This document shows positions 27,227-37,154 of a stretch of 64,000 nt of DNA, piece by piece. Within the stretch, counting starts at the first letter, position 1. Every line of letters begins with the position of its first letter. The DNA comes from Sphingobium sp. YR768 (lineage in GTDB: Bacteria > Pseudomonadota > Alphaproteobacteria > Sphingomonadales > Sphingomonadaceae): NCBI RefSeq assembly GCF_900111125.1, contig NZ_FOGE01000013.1, positions 79,066 through 143,065 of the forward strand, written 5' to 3'. A model generated the notes under the pieces. That model saw nothing but the letters and a program-made list of their open reading frames with translations, was not told the origin of the DNA and did not search any database. A program made the translations under genes and the position numbers.

Positions 27227-27478
27227 CGCGACCGCTTACACAAAACTGAACGTGGATAGTACAGTTATGTCAGTTCAAGAACAAATCTAAACATCTAGAT
27301 TCATGCCATCGTCAGGAGGTGCTTCCTTAGCTGGATTTCACCCGCTCCATGAGGGCGGCCGCTTGGATGACCTGGCTGTGAAGCCCGAGGGAAGCTCACC
27401 GGGACTAAACAAAAGATTTTCGGAGCAGCGGCAGAACGCAGCGGCCCGCTCCGATGCTTTTAAATGAGGACTTCGATA

Positions 27479-27778
27479 ATGATCACGATGCTGGTGACCT
27501 ATGCGGGCGATGAACAAACGCCGTTCGACCGAGATCATTGGATCAATGTGCACTTCCCGCTCGTGCGAGACAGCTGGGGACCGTACGGGCTGGTCAGCGC
27601 CGGCGGGTTTTTTCCGCAAGGTGATGGCGCCGGGCTCATCGCGATTGGCGTCGTCAACTTTCTTGACGCGGCCGCCATGGAAGCGGCGCTCAATTCGCCT
27701 GAGACCGCCCGGGTCATGGCTGACGTCAACATCGTTACCGCCCTTAAACCGCAGCGCAGCCTCTTGAAGCCGCTCTAA
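27479..27778 (+). CDS. EthD family protein (second copy)
   Basis: 99-aa relative of the protein at 18778. Its core is FDRDHWINVHFPLVRDSW, again with SAGGFFPQG after it. I start at 27479 (GAGGA upstream) because this aligns with the other copy; an in-frame ATG at 27464 is possible. The 252 nt upstream, between LysR and this gene, hold the divergent promoter and a small ATCTAGAT palindrome (27293-27300). Confidence 0.8.
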   Translation: MITMLVTYAGDEQTPFDRDHWINVHFPLVRDSWGPYGLVSAGGFFPQGDGAGLIAIGVVNFLDAAAMEAALNSPETARVMADVNIVTALKPQRSLLKPL

Positions 27779-27884
27779 GCAGCGCGTCGGTGCGTGTCGA
27801 TTGCGTCAATTACTGGCCTCTCGAGGTCTGCGCCGGACGCCCCGGTCCGCGACTGCAACGTTTGAAAACAAGGGAGAAGAAGTT

Positions 27885-28709
27885 ATGAAAACGTGGCTTA
27901 TCACAGGCTGCTCAAGTGGCTTTGGCCAGCGGCTCGCCCTCACTGCAGCACAACGCGGCGATCGGGTCATCGCGACGGCGCGCAATGTCAGGACGATCGA
28001 GGAAATGGCCGAGCCTTTTGACGGGCGCATGGCCACCTTGCCTCTCGACGTGACCGATCCGGCGGCGGTCAAGGCAGCAGTCGAAAAGGCAATCGAGACC
28101 TTTGGCGGGTTTGACGTGCTCGTGAACAATGCCGGCTACGCACTGTTCGGGGCGATCGAGGAGGGCTTGCCCGAGGAATATCGGCCGATGTTCGAGGTAA
28201 ACGTCTTCGGCCTGATCGAAACCACAAGAGCCGCGCTGCCCGTCCTGCGACGTTCGGGAGGCACAATCGTCAACATGTCGTCCGGTGCCGGCATCGAGGG
28301 CCGCGGCGGCGGAGGCTATTACCACGCCGCCAAGTTTGCGGTGGAAGGGATTTCCGAGGCGCTCGCCGACGAGCTCAAACCGTTCGGCATTCGCGTGCTG
28401 ATCGTCGAGCCTGGGCCGTTTCGCACCGATTTTCTTGGCCGTTCGATCAGTATGGTAGCCAACGAGATGCCGGAATACGCCGCTAGCTCGCGCAAGCACT
28501 ATCGCGAAACAAGCAATGGCAATCAGGCGGGCGATCCCGATAAGGCGATCGCGGTGATCCTGCAGGCCGTCGACGCCGATGACGCCCCGCTCCATCTGCC
28601 GCTCGGACCGGCCGCGCACGCGATCGCCGAGCGAAAATTGGCGGCCTTCCGCAGCGATATCGACGCCTGGCGCGAGATCACGATCGCCACCGACTTCGAC
28701 CAGCCCTGA
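27885..28709 (+). CDS. Short-chain dehydrogenase (SDR)
   Basis: 274-aa SDR with LITGCSSGFGQRLAL, VNNAGYALFGA, Ser in MSSGAGIEG, YYHAAKFA (Tyr/Lys). The start at 27885 follows AGGGAGAAG. It belongs to the same oxidoreductase group as the gene at 17103 (both carry EGISEAL and GPFRTDF/GQFRTDW), so the two loci probably share an origin. It is in an operon-like run with EthD, hydrolase and VOC genes. Confidence 0.88.
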   Translation: MKTWLITGCSSGFGQRLALTAAQRGDRVIATARNVRTIEEMAEPFDGRMATLPLDVTDPAAVKAAVEKAIETFGGFDVLVNNAGYALFGAIEEGLPEEYRPMFEVNVFGLIETTRAALPVLRRSGGTIVNMSSGAGIEGRGGGGYYHAAKFAVEGISEALADELKPFGIRVLIVEPGPFRTDFLGRSISMVANEMPEYAASSRKHYRETSNGNQAGDPDKAIAVILQAVDADDAPLHLPLGPAAHAIAERKLAAFRSDIDAWREITIATDFDQP

Positions 28710-28760
28710 ACGCTGGCAGCGAGCTCTCTTTGTACGCCAACATCTGACTGGAAAGCGACC

Positions 28761-29609
28761 GTGATCGCAGCTTTGAAGGGATTTACCCAGCAGCTGGTGC
28801 CGGTGAATGGCATCAAGATCAACGCTGTCACCGGAGGCTCAGGCCCGCCAATCCTGTTGCTTCACGGCTGGCCAGAAACATGGTGGGAATGGCACCATGT
28901 GATGCCGTTGCTGGCCGAGCATTTCAGCGTGGTGGCCATCGATCTGCGCGGCGCGGGCTTTTCCGACTGTCCGCAGGGCGGCTATGACAAGGCGACGATG
29001 GCGCGCGACGCGCACGAAGTCATGGTTGCCTTTGCGCATGAGCGCTACGCGGTGTGCGGGCATGACATCGGCGGAATGGTCGCCTTGCCGCAGGCCGCCA
29101 TCTATCGGCAGGCTGTTACTCACCTGGCTGTCCTCGACGTTCCGCTTCCCGGCTGGACTGGATGGGAGGCGACGATCGCCAAGCTCTGGCACTTCAGCTT
29201 CCATATGAACCGCGATCTGCCCGAGCGCCTGATCCACGGCCGGGAATATGACTATGTTTCGACCTTCATGGCAGAGCGGTTCTTCGATCACAGCACCTTC
29301 AATTCGACGAACATCGAGATCTACGCCAAGGCGATGGCGCTTCCTGGCCGCACGCGCGGCAGCCTGGAATGGTATCGCACCCTAAACGTCGACCATGCGG
29401 CTGCGCTCGAGTACAAGAGGCAACCGCTCGAGATACCGGTGCTTGGCCTAGGTGGGGATCAGCGCTTCGGCACGCAGATGGTGCCGATGTTAAAGGAGTT
29501 CGCCACCAATGTGACGGGCGGCTCAATCGCGCGGTGCAGCCACTATGTCGCGGACGAGAGGCCGAACGAAGTCGCGGCCGCTCTGATCGATTTCCTCAAG
29601 GCCAGTTGA
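28761..29609 (+). CDS. Epoxide-hydrolase-like alpha/beta hydrolase
   Basis: 282 aa. HGWPETWWEWH is the oxyanion-hole motif of epoxide hydrolases/haloalkane dehalogenases, and VCGHDIGGMVA places the nucleophile as Asp (not Ser). Late SHYVADERPNEVAAAL carries the catalytic His. Asp at the elbow argues for ether, epoxide or halide hydrolysis rather than esters. The start is a GTG at 28761. With EthD, VOC and SDR neighbours it suggests degradation of an organic xenobiotic. Confidence 0.87.
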   Translation: MIAALKGFTQQLVPVNGIKINAVTGGSGPPILLLHGWPETWWEWHHVMPLLAEHFSVVAIDLRGAGFSDCPQGGYDKATMARDAHEVMVAFAHERYAVCGHDIGGMVALPQAAIYRQAVTHLAVLDVPLPGWTGWEATIAKLWHFSFHMNRDLPERLIHGREYDYVSTFMAERFFDHSTFNSTNIEIYAKAMALPGRTRGSLEWYRTLNVDHAAALEYKRQPLEIPVLGLGGDQRFGTQMVPMLKEFATNVTGGSIARCSHYVADERPNEVAAALIDFLKAS

Positions 29610-29670
29610 AACTCTGCGCCCTCGCCGTCGTGGGCCGGGCCGACCCAATAAACTAAGAATGGAGACTGTC

Positions 29671-30201
29671 ATGACCACACCCGTCATTCGCGGCGTCAAT
29701 CATATCGGCATCACGGTGCCCGACATCGAAGCAGCAAAATCGTTCTTGGTGAAAGCTTTTGGTGGCCAGGTGATCTACCAGTCCTTCGGACCGCAGGATC
29801 CGCCACGGCAGGGACCCGAATTGGAGCGGGCCGTCGGCGCTTTCCCCGGAACGGTCGTGCGCGCGCAGGCGATGGTCAAGATAGGAACCGGACCGGACAT
29901 CGAGCTCTTCGAAATGCACGGCCCCGAGCAAGCCCAGCCGATTCGTGCGAGCGATTTCGGCATCACGCACTTCGCGCTCTACACCGATGATATCGACGCG
30001 GCGGTCGCGCGCTTCGAGAAAGCGGGCGGTACCCCGCTAACGGCGCCGCGCGGCATCCCCTATGCGACCGAAAAAGGTCCCGGTAACAAGGTCTGCTATT
30101 GCCGCATGCCATGGGGTACGACGATGGAATTCATCACCACGCCAGACCGCATGGGCTATCATGACCAGACGGATCTGCGCAGGTGGCAGGACGAGGACTG
30201 A
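29671..30201 (+). CDS. VOC family (glyoxalase/bleomycin-resistance/dioxygenase-like) protein
   Basis: 176-aa vicinal-oxygen-chelate protein. It opens with GVNHIGITVPDIEAAKSF (metal-ligand His), has FGITHFALYTDDIDAAVARFE as the second half, and ends with VCYCRMPWGTTMEFI (Glu ligand). The start at 29671 follows GGAGAC; an ATG at 29659 is also in frame. It closes the EthD-SDR-hydrolase-VOC run. Ring cleavage, isomerisation or binding cannot be told apart. Confidence 0.85.
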   Translation: MTTPVIRGVNHIGITVPDIEAAKSFLVKAFGGQVIYQSFGPQDPPRQGPELERAVGAFPGTVVRAQAMVKIGTGPDIELFEMHGPEQAQPIRASDFGITHFALYTDDIDAAVARFEKAGGTPLTAPRGIPYATEKGPGNKVCYCRMPWGTTMEFITTPDRMGYHDQTDLRRWQDED

Positions 30202-30485
30202 GCAAGGCGCAAAAAGGGATCCGCATGAATTCAATGGCGGTGATTTGGCGTTATTGCAGCAGTCTGCACCTCGTTTGCGCGTTCGCGATCAGTGATACGT
30301 TTCTGGCGAATGTCCGCTGTCCGCGCGAGCCGCCATTCGGGGTGGTTCCGTTGTACGCCGGCTTTGTTCCGAAGGACGGCCTTCTCAAGACGACCCTTTG
30401 TTGCCACTTAGCCGAGGCTTTTTGATCTCCAGTTACGGACGGTCAGCTCTCGCGGAGCAATTCCTCAAGGTACCTGACGTTACGA

Positions 30486-30677
30486 TCATGCCATATTATC
30501 GGCCTGCCGGTCCGCGATCTCGGCAGCCGAAATCAGACTATCTCCGGTTTTTCGCGCCGCGTCTGCCGTCATTGTAATCGCAACGCCATTTGGACCGTCC
30601 AAAATGACCAGGCCATCTTCTGCGCTCGCATTTCCCGGCTCACTTAAAGGCTGGGGAGTATTGGAAATTTCTATCAT
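30486..30677 (-). CDS. Small protein translationally coupled to the Crp/Fnr gene
   Basis: 63-aa protein read from the ATG at 30677, which overlaps the Crp/Fnr stop (ATGA). The sequence is acidic in the middle (GNASAEDGLVILDGPNGVAITMTADAARKTG) and ends in a helical stretch. No known domain. The overlap says it is co-translated with the regulator, so it may modulate it. It looks like a conserved small protein; I recognise its shape in sphingomonad genomes but cannot name it. Gap 30202-30485 upstream of its end holds nothing credible. Confidence 0.62.
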   Translation of the reverse strand: MIEISNTPQPLSEPGNASAEDGLVILDGPNGVAITMTADAARKTGDSLISAAEIADRQADNMA

Positions 30678-31426
30678 GTAATGGGCCTTGGGCATGAGGA
30701 TGGAACTTCGGCGGATTGCAGATCGATATAAAGATAGGCCGGATTGAACTGACCCACAGCAGCCAATTTTTCAGGGTCCAAAATCTCCACCAGAGACGAA
30801 CGAAAAACACATAGTCTCTCCTCGCGCAGCTGGCGCAGAACGCGGTTGATATGCACATTTGTCAGTCCACAGATTTCAGCCAGATCAGACTGGATAAGAC
30901 CAAGCGCGAAGCGTCGACCGTCGCTCAGGCCTGCCGACATAAGGCGGACGTTCGTCTCGCTAATGAAATGCGCGACCCGACCTACCGCATCAAGCCGGCC
31001 GAGCCGAAATAGCCACGCACGATGGATCGCGGCATCGATCAATGTGGAAAACCATAATTTGCGTGACAATGCAGGCAGGTCTTGCGTGATCGTTTCCAAC
31101 GCGGAATGCGGCACTATCGCGACGGTAGCAGCCGTCATCGTAGCCACATCATGGTCGAGTATCTTCAACGGGAATGCATGAAGATCGACAAAATCGCCCG
31201 GCACATGAACCGCAACGAGCTGCCGCAAGCCGTTGCGATCGTCGATATAGCGGGACATGAAACCTTCAAGCAGCAATATGCTTTGGCTCAACTCCTCACC
31301 TGCCACCACGACATTGGTCCGCGGCGGCAACGTCTTGATCTCACCGATGGCCGTTTCGAGCCGCGCCCGCTCCTCAATCTCAAGGTGCACGCCGCGCCTG
31401 TGTCTGAGAAACCGCTCGGTGAACAT
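30674..31426 (-). CDS. Crp/Fnr-family regulator
   Basis: 250 aa: cyclic-nucleotide-binding-like N-terminal domain (VVVAGEELSQSILLLEGFMSRYID, AVHVPGDFVDLHAF) and a winged HTH (IQSDLAEICGLTNVHINRVLRQLRE). No Cys for an FNR-type [4Fe-4S] cluster is visible at the N-terminus. Related alphaproteobacterial proteins lie in stress and anaerobic circuits. A GGAAC-N17-GTT site lies 138 nt upstream on its strand, which would put it under the general stress sigma factor. Confidence 0.88.
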   Translation of the reverse strand: MFTERFLRHRRGVHLEIEERARLETAIGEIKTLPPRTNVVVAGEELSQSILLLEGFMSRYIDDRNGLRQLVAVHVPGDFVDLHAFPLKILDHDVATMTAATVAIVPHSALETITQDLPALSRKLWFSTLIDAAIHRAWLFRLGRLDAVGRVAHFISETNVRLMSAGLSDGRRFALGLIQSDLAEICGLTNVHINRVLRQLREERLCVFRSSLVEILDPEKLAAVGQFNPAYLYIDLQSAEVPSSCPRPIT

Positions 31427-31564
31427 GAAGGCCTGATCCTGTCAAAATGAAGAAATCGCTCCAGCGGATGCCAGTGCGAAGCTATAACGGGCCGCGCGCC
31501 TGGCCGTTGCTTCGCTGATCCCCACAATCGTGATGACACAGGTTAATTTACGATCCGACCTGGC

Positions 31565-31589
31565 AACTTCGCGCAGCGCTGCCTGTTCC
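31565..31589 (-). promoter_or_regulatory. EcfG-type promoter candidate for the Crp/Fnr gene
   Basis: On the minus strand GGAAC (31585-31589) is followed after 17 nt by GTT (31565-31567). This matches the -35/-10 pattern recalled for the alphaproteobacterial general stress sigma factor EcfG. It points to the Crp/Fnr gene, 138 nt away. The same spacing occurs before the CsbD-like gene. With 8 fixed bases, about two chance hits are expected over both strands of the window. Confidence 0.4.
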
Positions 31590-31682
31590 TGACTGCATCT
31601 CTACCGTCGTCAGGGCTGCCATCGTCCGATCCATTCGGCTCCAGCCCTCATCGCGATAATCGCCAATTAGATGAGGATGATC

Positions 31683-33920
31683 ATGGCCAAAACTCCACCG
31701 CCGTCGAAATCCAGCAAAGCCAAGGTAAGCGTCAAAGCGAAAGCCACAGCTGCCGACTTGTCTTCTTCAGACATCGGTGGAGAAAGTCCTGAGAAGGCCC
31801 CTGCACTGCCCGCCGATGTGGCGATAACGCCCACCTATAGCGAGGCTCAGGGCAGCGGTGGGGAAACCCATCAGGTCGCGGGCGGCGACATCGCAACCCT
31901 CACGACCCAACATGGCATACCGGTGGCCGATGATCAGAACAGCCTCAAACAGGGCGCGCGCGGACCTGCCCTGCTTGAGGACGCGCATTTCCGCGAAAAG
32001 ATGTTCCATTTCGATCATGAACGCATTCCCGAGCGCGTCGTCCACGCGCGCGGATATGGCGCGCACGGTTATTTCGAACTGACTGAGAGCCTGGCTGACG
32101 TCACGCGCGCCGATGTGTTTCAACGGGTCGGAGAGCGTACCCCCGCGTTCGTCCGCTTCTCAACGGTTGCAGGTTCAAAGGGATCGCCCGACCTTGCCCG
32201 CGATGTTCGCGGCTTTGCAGTCAAGCTCTACACTCAGGAGGGCAATTGGGATCTGGTCGGCAATAATATCCCTGTCTTCTTCATTCAGGATGCCATCAAA
32301 TTCCCTGACCTCATCCATGCCGCCAAGCCCGAACCGGACCGGGACTTCCCCCAGGCGCAGACCGCCCATGACAATTTCTGGGATTTCATCAGCCTGACCC
32401 CCGAGAGCATGCACATGATCATGTGGATCATGTCCGATCGGACCATTCCGCGCTCGCTTCGGACGATCGAAGGCTTTGGCGTCCATACCTTCCGGTTCGT
32501 GGACAGTGAAGGCAAGTCCACCTTCGTCAAGTTCCATTGGAAGCCCAAACAGGGGCTGCAATCTGTAGTCTGGAACGAGGCGGTGAAGATCAACGGCGCC
32601 GACCCCGATTTTCATCGTCGCGACCTTTGGGATGCGATCAATGCTGGCGATTTTCCTGAATGGGAATTGGGTGTCCAGCTTTTCGATGACGCTTTTGCGG
32701 ATAGTTTCGACTTCGACATTCTCGATGCGACCAAGCTCATTCCGGAGGAACTGGTGCCGGTTCGTATCGTCGGACGGCTGGTGCTCGATCGTGTCGTCGA
32801 CAATTTCTTCGCCGAGACAGAGCAGGTTGCATTCATGACGCAGAATGTTCCGCCGGGCATCGATTTCTCGAACGATCCGCTCCTGCAGGGACGCAACTTC
32901 TCCTATCTCGATACGCAGATCAAACGCCTGGGCAGCACCAACTTCACCCACCTGCCCATCAATGCCCCCAAATGTCCGATGGCCCATTTCCAGCAGGACG
33001 GTCATATGGCCATGCACAACCCCAAGGGCCGCGTGAACTATGAGCCCAATAGCTGGGGGGCTACCCAAGGTGGCCCCCGCGAAGACCCGACGCGCGGCTT
33101 CACCAGCTTTGCCGAAACGGCCGATGGGCCGAAACAGCGTGTGCGGTCGGAGAGTTTTGCTGATCATTATAGCCAGGCTCGGCAATTCTTCATCAGCCAG
33201 GCTCCGAGCGAACAGAAGCATATCGGCGATGCCCTGGTGTTCGAACTATCGAAGGTCGAGCGGCCCGACATACGCTCGCGCACCGTGTCTCATCTCATCC
33301 ATGTCGATGCGGCGCTAGCTGAGACGGTCGCCGATGGGCTTGGTATCGGTCTGCCTGAAGCCGCGGTCGCCGCACGCGCCCCTATCAATGATCTGCCACC
33401 CTCCAACTCGCTGAGCATCGTCAAAAATGGACCCGACAGCTTCAAGGGTCGCAAGCTTGGTATATTGCTGAGCGATGGCAGCGATGCAGCCATCTTCAAA
33501 GCGCTGCTCAAGGCTATCGATGATGAAGGCGCGGTATATGAAGTGATTGCGCCAAAGATCGCAGGCGTGACCTTGTCCGACGGCACTATAGTAGCGGCCA
33601 AACATAAGATCGATGGCGGACCTTCCGTCCTGTTCGACGCGGTCGCTATTCTGGTGTCTCCGAAAGGCGCTGCTTCTCTGGCTCTTGACGCAGCTGCCAG
33701 GGATTTTGTGACCGACGCCTTTGCCCACTGCAAATATATCGGCATCGGCAAGGACGCCGAGGCCATATTCGTCAAGGCCGGCATAGCGGAAGATCTGGAC
33801 GAGGCCTGCCTTCCGATCGCGAAACCATCCGACGCCAAGGCGTTCATCCAGGCTTGCAGGGCCCTGCGTCACTGGCCCCGCGAAGCCGCCGTCGATCTGG
33901 ATGCTCAGCCGGAAAGCTGA
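31683..33920 (+). CDS. katE: Large-subunit (clade II) catalase, first copy
   Basis: H2O2-disproportionating haem catalase of the HPII type, 745 aa from the ATG at 31683 (GATGAGG upstream). After a Lys/Ala-rich N-terminal extension of about 60 residues, the core carries [20 protein letters not shown] (catalytic His), [17 protein letters not shown] (Asn) and [12 protein letters not shown] with the haem-ligand Tyr. The C-terminal flavodoxin-like/class-I-amidotransferase-like domain ([35 protein letters not shown]) defines clade II. A second copy lies at 55133. Confidence 0.95.
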   Translation: MAKTPPPSKSSKAKVSVKAKATAADLSSSDIGGESPEKAPALPADVAITPTYSEAQGSGGETHQVAGGDIATLTTQHGIPVADDQNSLKQGARGPALLEDAHFREKMFHFDHERIPERVVHARGYGAHGYFELTESLADVTRADVFQRVGERTPAFVRFSTVAGSKGSPDLARDVRGFAVKLYTQEGNWDLVGNNIPVFFIQDAIKFPDLIHAAKPEPDRDFPQAQTAHDNFWDFISLTPESMHMIMWIMSDRTIPRSLRTIEGFGVHTFRFVDSEGKSTFVKFHWKPKQGLQSVVWNEAVKINGADPDFHRRDLWDAINAGDFPEWELGVQLFDDAFADSFDFDILDATKLIPEELVPVRIVGRLVLDRVVDNFFAETEQVAFMTQNVPPGIDFSNDPLLQGRNFSYLDTQIKRLGSTNFTHLPINAPKCPMAHFQQDGHMAMHNPKGRVNYEPNSWGATQGGPREDPTRGFTSFAETADGPKQRVRSESFADHYSQARQFFISQAPSEQKHIGDALVFELSKVERPDIRSRTVSHLIHVDAALAETVADGLGIGLPEAAVAARAPINDLPPSNSLSIVKNGPDSFKGRKLGILLSDGSDAAIFKALLKAIDDEGAVYEVIAPKIAGVTLSDGTIVAAKHKIDGGPSVLFDAVAILVSPKGAASLALDAAARDFVTDAFAHCKYIGIGKDAEAIFVKAGIAEDLDEACLPIAKPSDAKAFIQACRALRHWPREAAVDLDAQPES

Positions 33921-33943
33921 GCTTTTCGTCCATTTCTATCGAA

Positions 33944-33962
33944 GGCCGGCTACATGCCGGCC
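33944..33962 (+). terminator. Hairpin between katE and the glycan cluster
   Basis: GGCCGGC-TACAT-GCCGGCC is a perfect 7-bp stem with a 5-nt loop 23 nt after the katE stop. It has no U-tract. It could be an intrinsic terminator or an attenuator before the glycosyltransferase operon. Confidence 0.5.
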
Positions 33963-33992
33963 CTCCTTGCCAACCTGTAAGGACGACGCCAG

Positions 33993-35147
33993 ATGCGGAT
34001 CGGCATTATCGCACACCTCAAATATCCGATTGCCGAGCCATTTGCGGGTGGATTAGAAATGCACACGCATCTCCTCGCCCGGTCGCTACGGGATCGGGGA
34101 CATGCCGTAACCATATTCGCCTCTTCGCGATCGGAGCCTGGTCTGGGCCTGGAAGCGATCTGTTCGGAGACGGCAATCAGCACGGTGGGCACGGCAGAGG
34201 CGCCGGACGTGGCCTTCTTCAAGGAGCATCATGCCTATCTCAGTCTCATGAGTGAGCTTCGCCATCGGCGTTTCGACGTCATCCACAATAATAGCCTGCA
34301 TTATATCCCGGTAACGATGGCCGACAGTCTGCCGATGCCGATGGTGACCACGCTGCACACACCGCCTTTTTGCTGGCTCGAGAGCGGCATTCGCCTGTGC
34401 CGGGCGCGCAACAGCGCATTCGTCGCTGTTTCCAATGCCGTTGGCACATTATGGAACCATGTTCTGCCGGCCGACTCGGTCATCATGAACGGCATCGACC
34501 TTGATCGCTTCTCTTTTCACCCTGTGCCTGACGCGGAGGCCTATCTGGTCTGGTATGGGCGGATAGTCCCGGAAAAGGGGCTGCACCTCGCGATCGCGGC
34601 CGCAAAACAAGTCGGATTGCCACTCAGGATTGCCGGACCGATCCTCGACGAAGTTTATTTTCGAGTGCAGATTGCCCCGCATCTGGGTGTCGACGCCATC
34701 CATGTCGGCCACCTTGCACATGGAGAGCTTGCAAAACTGGTCGCCGGCGCACGCGCTTTCATGTGTACGCCTCTCTGGGAGGAGCCGTACGGACTAGTCG
34801 TGGCCGAGGCGCTTGCCTGCGGCGTGCCGGTAGCCGCTTTTGCCCGCGGTGCGATACCCGATATTCTGGATGATTCGTGCGGCGTGTTGGCTGTTCCAGA
34901 TGACGTCGACTCGCTGGCGCGGTCGACCTTGGCGGCGCTGTCGCTTGATCGCCGCGCATGCCGCCGTCGCGCCGAGCAGGTCTGCGACGCTGGCCGTATG
35001 ATCGATGCCTATGAAGCGCTCTATCGCAGGCTTGTCGTGGGCGGTGACGCTCGGTTGCGACTGGTGGGCAAGACGCGCGAAGATTTGCTGCCGCCTGCGC
35101 TCACTCAACAATCCAAGACTGTGATGGAAGCCCCGTTACATGGCTGA
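33993..35147 (+). CDS. GT4 family glycosyltransferase
   Basis: 384-aa GT-B retaining glycosyltransferase. The acceptor half begins RIGIIAHLKYPIAEPFAGGLEMHTHLLARSL. The donor half has WYGRIVPEKGLHLAI, the EX7E element in WEEPYGLVVAEALACGVPVAAF, and an allied GAIPDIL. It is the first gene of the cluster behind AAGGACG, and its end overlaps the next start by 8 nt. It probably adds a hexose to a lipid or glycan acceptor. Donor and acceptor are unknown. Confidence 0.88.
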   Translation: MRIGIIAHLKYPIAEPFAGGLEMHTHLLARSLRDRGHAVTIFASSRSEPGLGLEAICSETAISTVGTAEAPDVAFFKEHHAYLSLMSELRHRRFDVIHNNSLHYIPVTMADSLPMPMVTTLHTPPFCWLESGIRLCRARNSAFVAVSNAVGTLWNHVLPADSVIMNGIDLDRFSFHPVPDAEAYLVWYGRIVPEKGLHLAIAAAKQVGLPLRIAGPILDEVYFRVQIAPHLGVDAIHVGHLAHGELAKLVAGARAFMCTPLWEEPYGLVVAEALACGVPVAAFARGAIPDILDDSCGVLAVPDDVDSLARSTLAALSLDRRACRRRAEQVCDAGRMIDAYEALYRRLVVGGDARLRLVGKTREDLLPPALTQQSKTVMEAPLHG

Positions 35148-36111
35148 ACCGGCACACCGCCTTGCCTCACTGGATTGCGGCACGTCGCCGGTTTCTCTGT
35201 GCGTGTGTGTCCCGGCGCGCAATGAAGGTGAGCGGATTGCTACATTGTTGGACGCCATCGCCGTGCAGTCGTGGCCCGGCATTATCTGCGTCTCGATTGC
35301 CGTAAACAATACGACGGACGACAGCCTGGAGAGGATTGGCGAAGCACGAACGCGTCATGCCGGCCGACTAGATATCCGGGCCGTAGTGGCCGAATTCCCG
35401 GCGGCTTTGGCGCATGCAGGATCTGCGCGGCGATTAGCTATGACAGAAGGGCTTCGGTCCCTTTCCAGCCTTGAGGCAGGAATTCTTGTCAGCACGGATG
35501 CGGATGTACGCCCACCTGTCGATTGGCTGAGCAACATTGCGACGGCTTTCGGGCGAGGCGCTGATCTTGTTGGTGGAAGGATCGTCATCGACGAAGAAAA
35601 TGAGCCTTTGCCGCCATCCGTGACGCAGTTGCAGCGGGCATGGGATGAGTATTGGTCGAAGGTGCGCGAGATCGAGGATCGTATCGATCCTGTTATATGG
35701 GACCCGGCGCCGCGACACGGCGATCATACAGGCGCATCCCTCGCCATTCGAGCAGCCTTATATCTCGCTTGTGGCGGCGTTCCACTCCTTGCGACTGGGG
35801 AAGATCGCGCGCTGGTCCAGGCGGCCGTCGCCATGGGGGGCAGGTTGGCGCATCCTGCCGATGTCTATGTCCGTGTCTCACCCAGAACCGATGGGCGCGC
35901 CGAAGGTGGCATGGCAGCGGGAATGCGTGCCCTGTTCAAGGCAGCAGAATCGAAAAACCCACCCATGGCGCCAGCCTTCGACCATTGGATCGAGCGTGCG
36001 ACATGGCGCAAATCCATGCGCCAGCGTGCCGATGGCGGTGCGAACATCGCGCACCATGAGGCGTGCCTTCCGCCCATGCCACACGATATGCAACTGGAGG
36101 CAGGACGATGA
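35140..36111 (+). CDS. GT2 family glycosyltransferase
   Basis: 323-aa GT-A inverting transferase. CVPARNEGERIATLLDAI is the N-terminal nucleotide-sugar motif and ILVSTDADVRPPVDWL contains the metal-binding DAD. The rest, with RHGDHTGASLAIRAALYLACGG and ATGEDRALVQAA, fits GT2. ATG lies inside the preceding gene end. Part of the seven-gene glycan cluster; donor sugar unknown. Confidence 0.85.
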   Translation: MAEPAHRLASLDCGTSPVSLCVCVPARNEGERIATLLDAIAVQSWPGIICVSIAVNNTTDDSLERIGEARTRHAGRLDIRAVVAEFPAALAHAGSARRLAMTEGLRSLSSLEAGILVSTDADVRPPVDWLSNIATAFGRGADLVGGRIVIDEENEPLPPSVTQLQRAWDEYWSKVREIEDRIDPVIWDPAPRHGDHTGASLAIRAALYLACGGVPLLATGEDRALVQAAVAMGGRLAHPADVYVRVSPRTDGRAEGGMAAGMRALFKAAESKNPPMAPAFDHWIERATWRKSMRQRADGGANIAHHEACLPPMPHDMQLEAGR

Positions 36112-37154
36112 GCCTCCGGCCGATCGGCTATTATGTCCATCATCATGGTGCCGGGCATTTGGCCCGCGCGCGCGCCATCGCCAATGCGTCAGCTGGCCGT
36201 ATCGTCCTTATTGGGACAGGGATTGGTTCACTGGGTATAGACCTTGCCGATGATCGCCTCGACACCGGTGCGTTCAATGGCGCAGATGGATCTTATTGCC
36301 GGCCCGACAGCCTGCGCTATGCTCCGCTGGATCATGAAGGCATCCGTTCGCGGATCGCGACGATCGCACGGTGGATCGACATTCATAGGCCCGCCCTCAT
36401 GGTCGTCGATGTGTCTGTTGAAATCGCCATGATGGCGCGTCTGGCGTCTGTCCCGATTGTCTATGTCCGGTTGAACGGCGATAGGACCGACCGGCCCCAT
36501 CTGGATGCATTCCAGGGTGCTACGGCGTTGATGGCACCCTTTCATCAGGATCTGGACGCGGCCTCCATCCCGACATGGGTGCGAAAAAAGACGCGCTATC
36601 TTCCCGGCATCACAACAGGCCGTCCAACCCCTACGAGAAATGCCGATCCCACGATCCTGATCGTTGTGGGTCGCGGAGGTCAGTCCGGCGATGGCGAAGC
36701 CTTCGCACAAGCCGCCCGATGCTGTCCGCAATGGCATTGGCGGGTGATCGGACCATGCTCGATACCGCACGATCCTCCCTCGAACCTAGCCATCCTTGGC
36801 TGGGTGCAGAATTCCGATCGTGAGATTGCCCGTGCGACCTTGGTGGTTGGGGCAGCCGGCGATGGATTGGTGGGCAGCGTGCTTGCCGCCGATCGTCCCT
36901 TCGTCTGCATAGCCCAGGACAGGCCTTATGATGAGCAACGCGCGATGGCACAACGGCTGGGGGAAGTCGGCGCGGCCCTGATTGCTGACAGTTGGCCCCA
37001 GCCTGAGCGGTGGCAACAGCTGATACGCGATACGCTGGCATTGTCGCCAGCGGCCCGACAAAAGTTGCACGATCCCAATGGCGCGCGCAGGGCTGCCGAA
37101 TGGCTCGACGTGGTAGCGGGCGCGCCCTGCCCTGGACAGGAGGAGGCCGCATGA
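36108..37154 (+). CDS. MurG/GT28-like glycosyltransferase
   Basis: 348-aa GT-B-like protein from the ATG at 36108 (overlap of 4 nt). Its N-terminus GYYVHHHGAGHLARARAIA is the HHxGxGHxxR pattern of GT28/MurG-related enzymes, and ILGWVQNSDREIARATLVVGAAGDGLVGSVLAADRPFVCIA is the donor-site region. No membrane segments. The acceptor is unknown. A family-level call; could also be a UDP-glucuronosyltransferase-like member. Confidence 0.72.
   Translation: MSLRPIGYYVHHHGAGHLARARAIANASAGRIVLIGTGIGSLGIDLADDRLDTGAFNGADGSYCRPDSLRYAPLDHEGIRSRIATIARWIDIHRPALMVVDVSVEIAMMARLASVPIVYVRLNGDRTDRPHLDAFQGATALMAPFHQDLDAASIPTWVRKKTRYLPGITTGRPTPTRNADPTILIVVGRGGQSGDGEAFAQAARCCPQWHWRVIGPCSIPHDPPSNLAILGWVQNSDREIARATLVVGAAGDGLVGSVLAADRPFVCIAQDRPYDEQRAMAQRLGEVGAALIADSWPQPERWQQLIRDTLALSPAARQKLHDPNGARRAAEWLDVVAGAPCPGQEEAA

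Noticed and set aside
30225..30425. 66-codon plus-strand ORF after the VOC gene
   Set aside because: Odd composition (many Cys and Leu), no family, only a weak ribosome site; probably chance.
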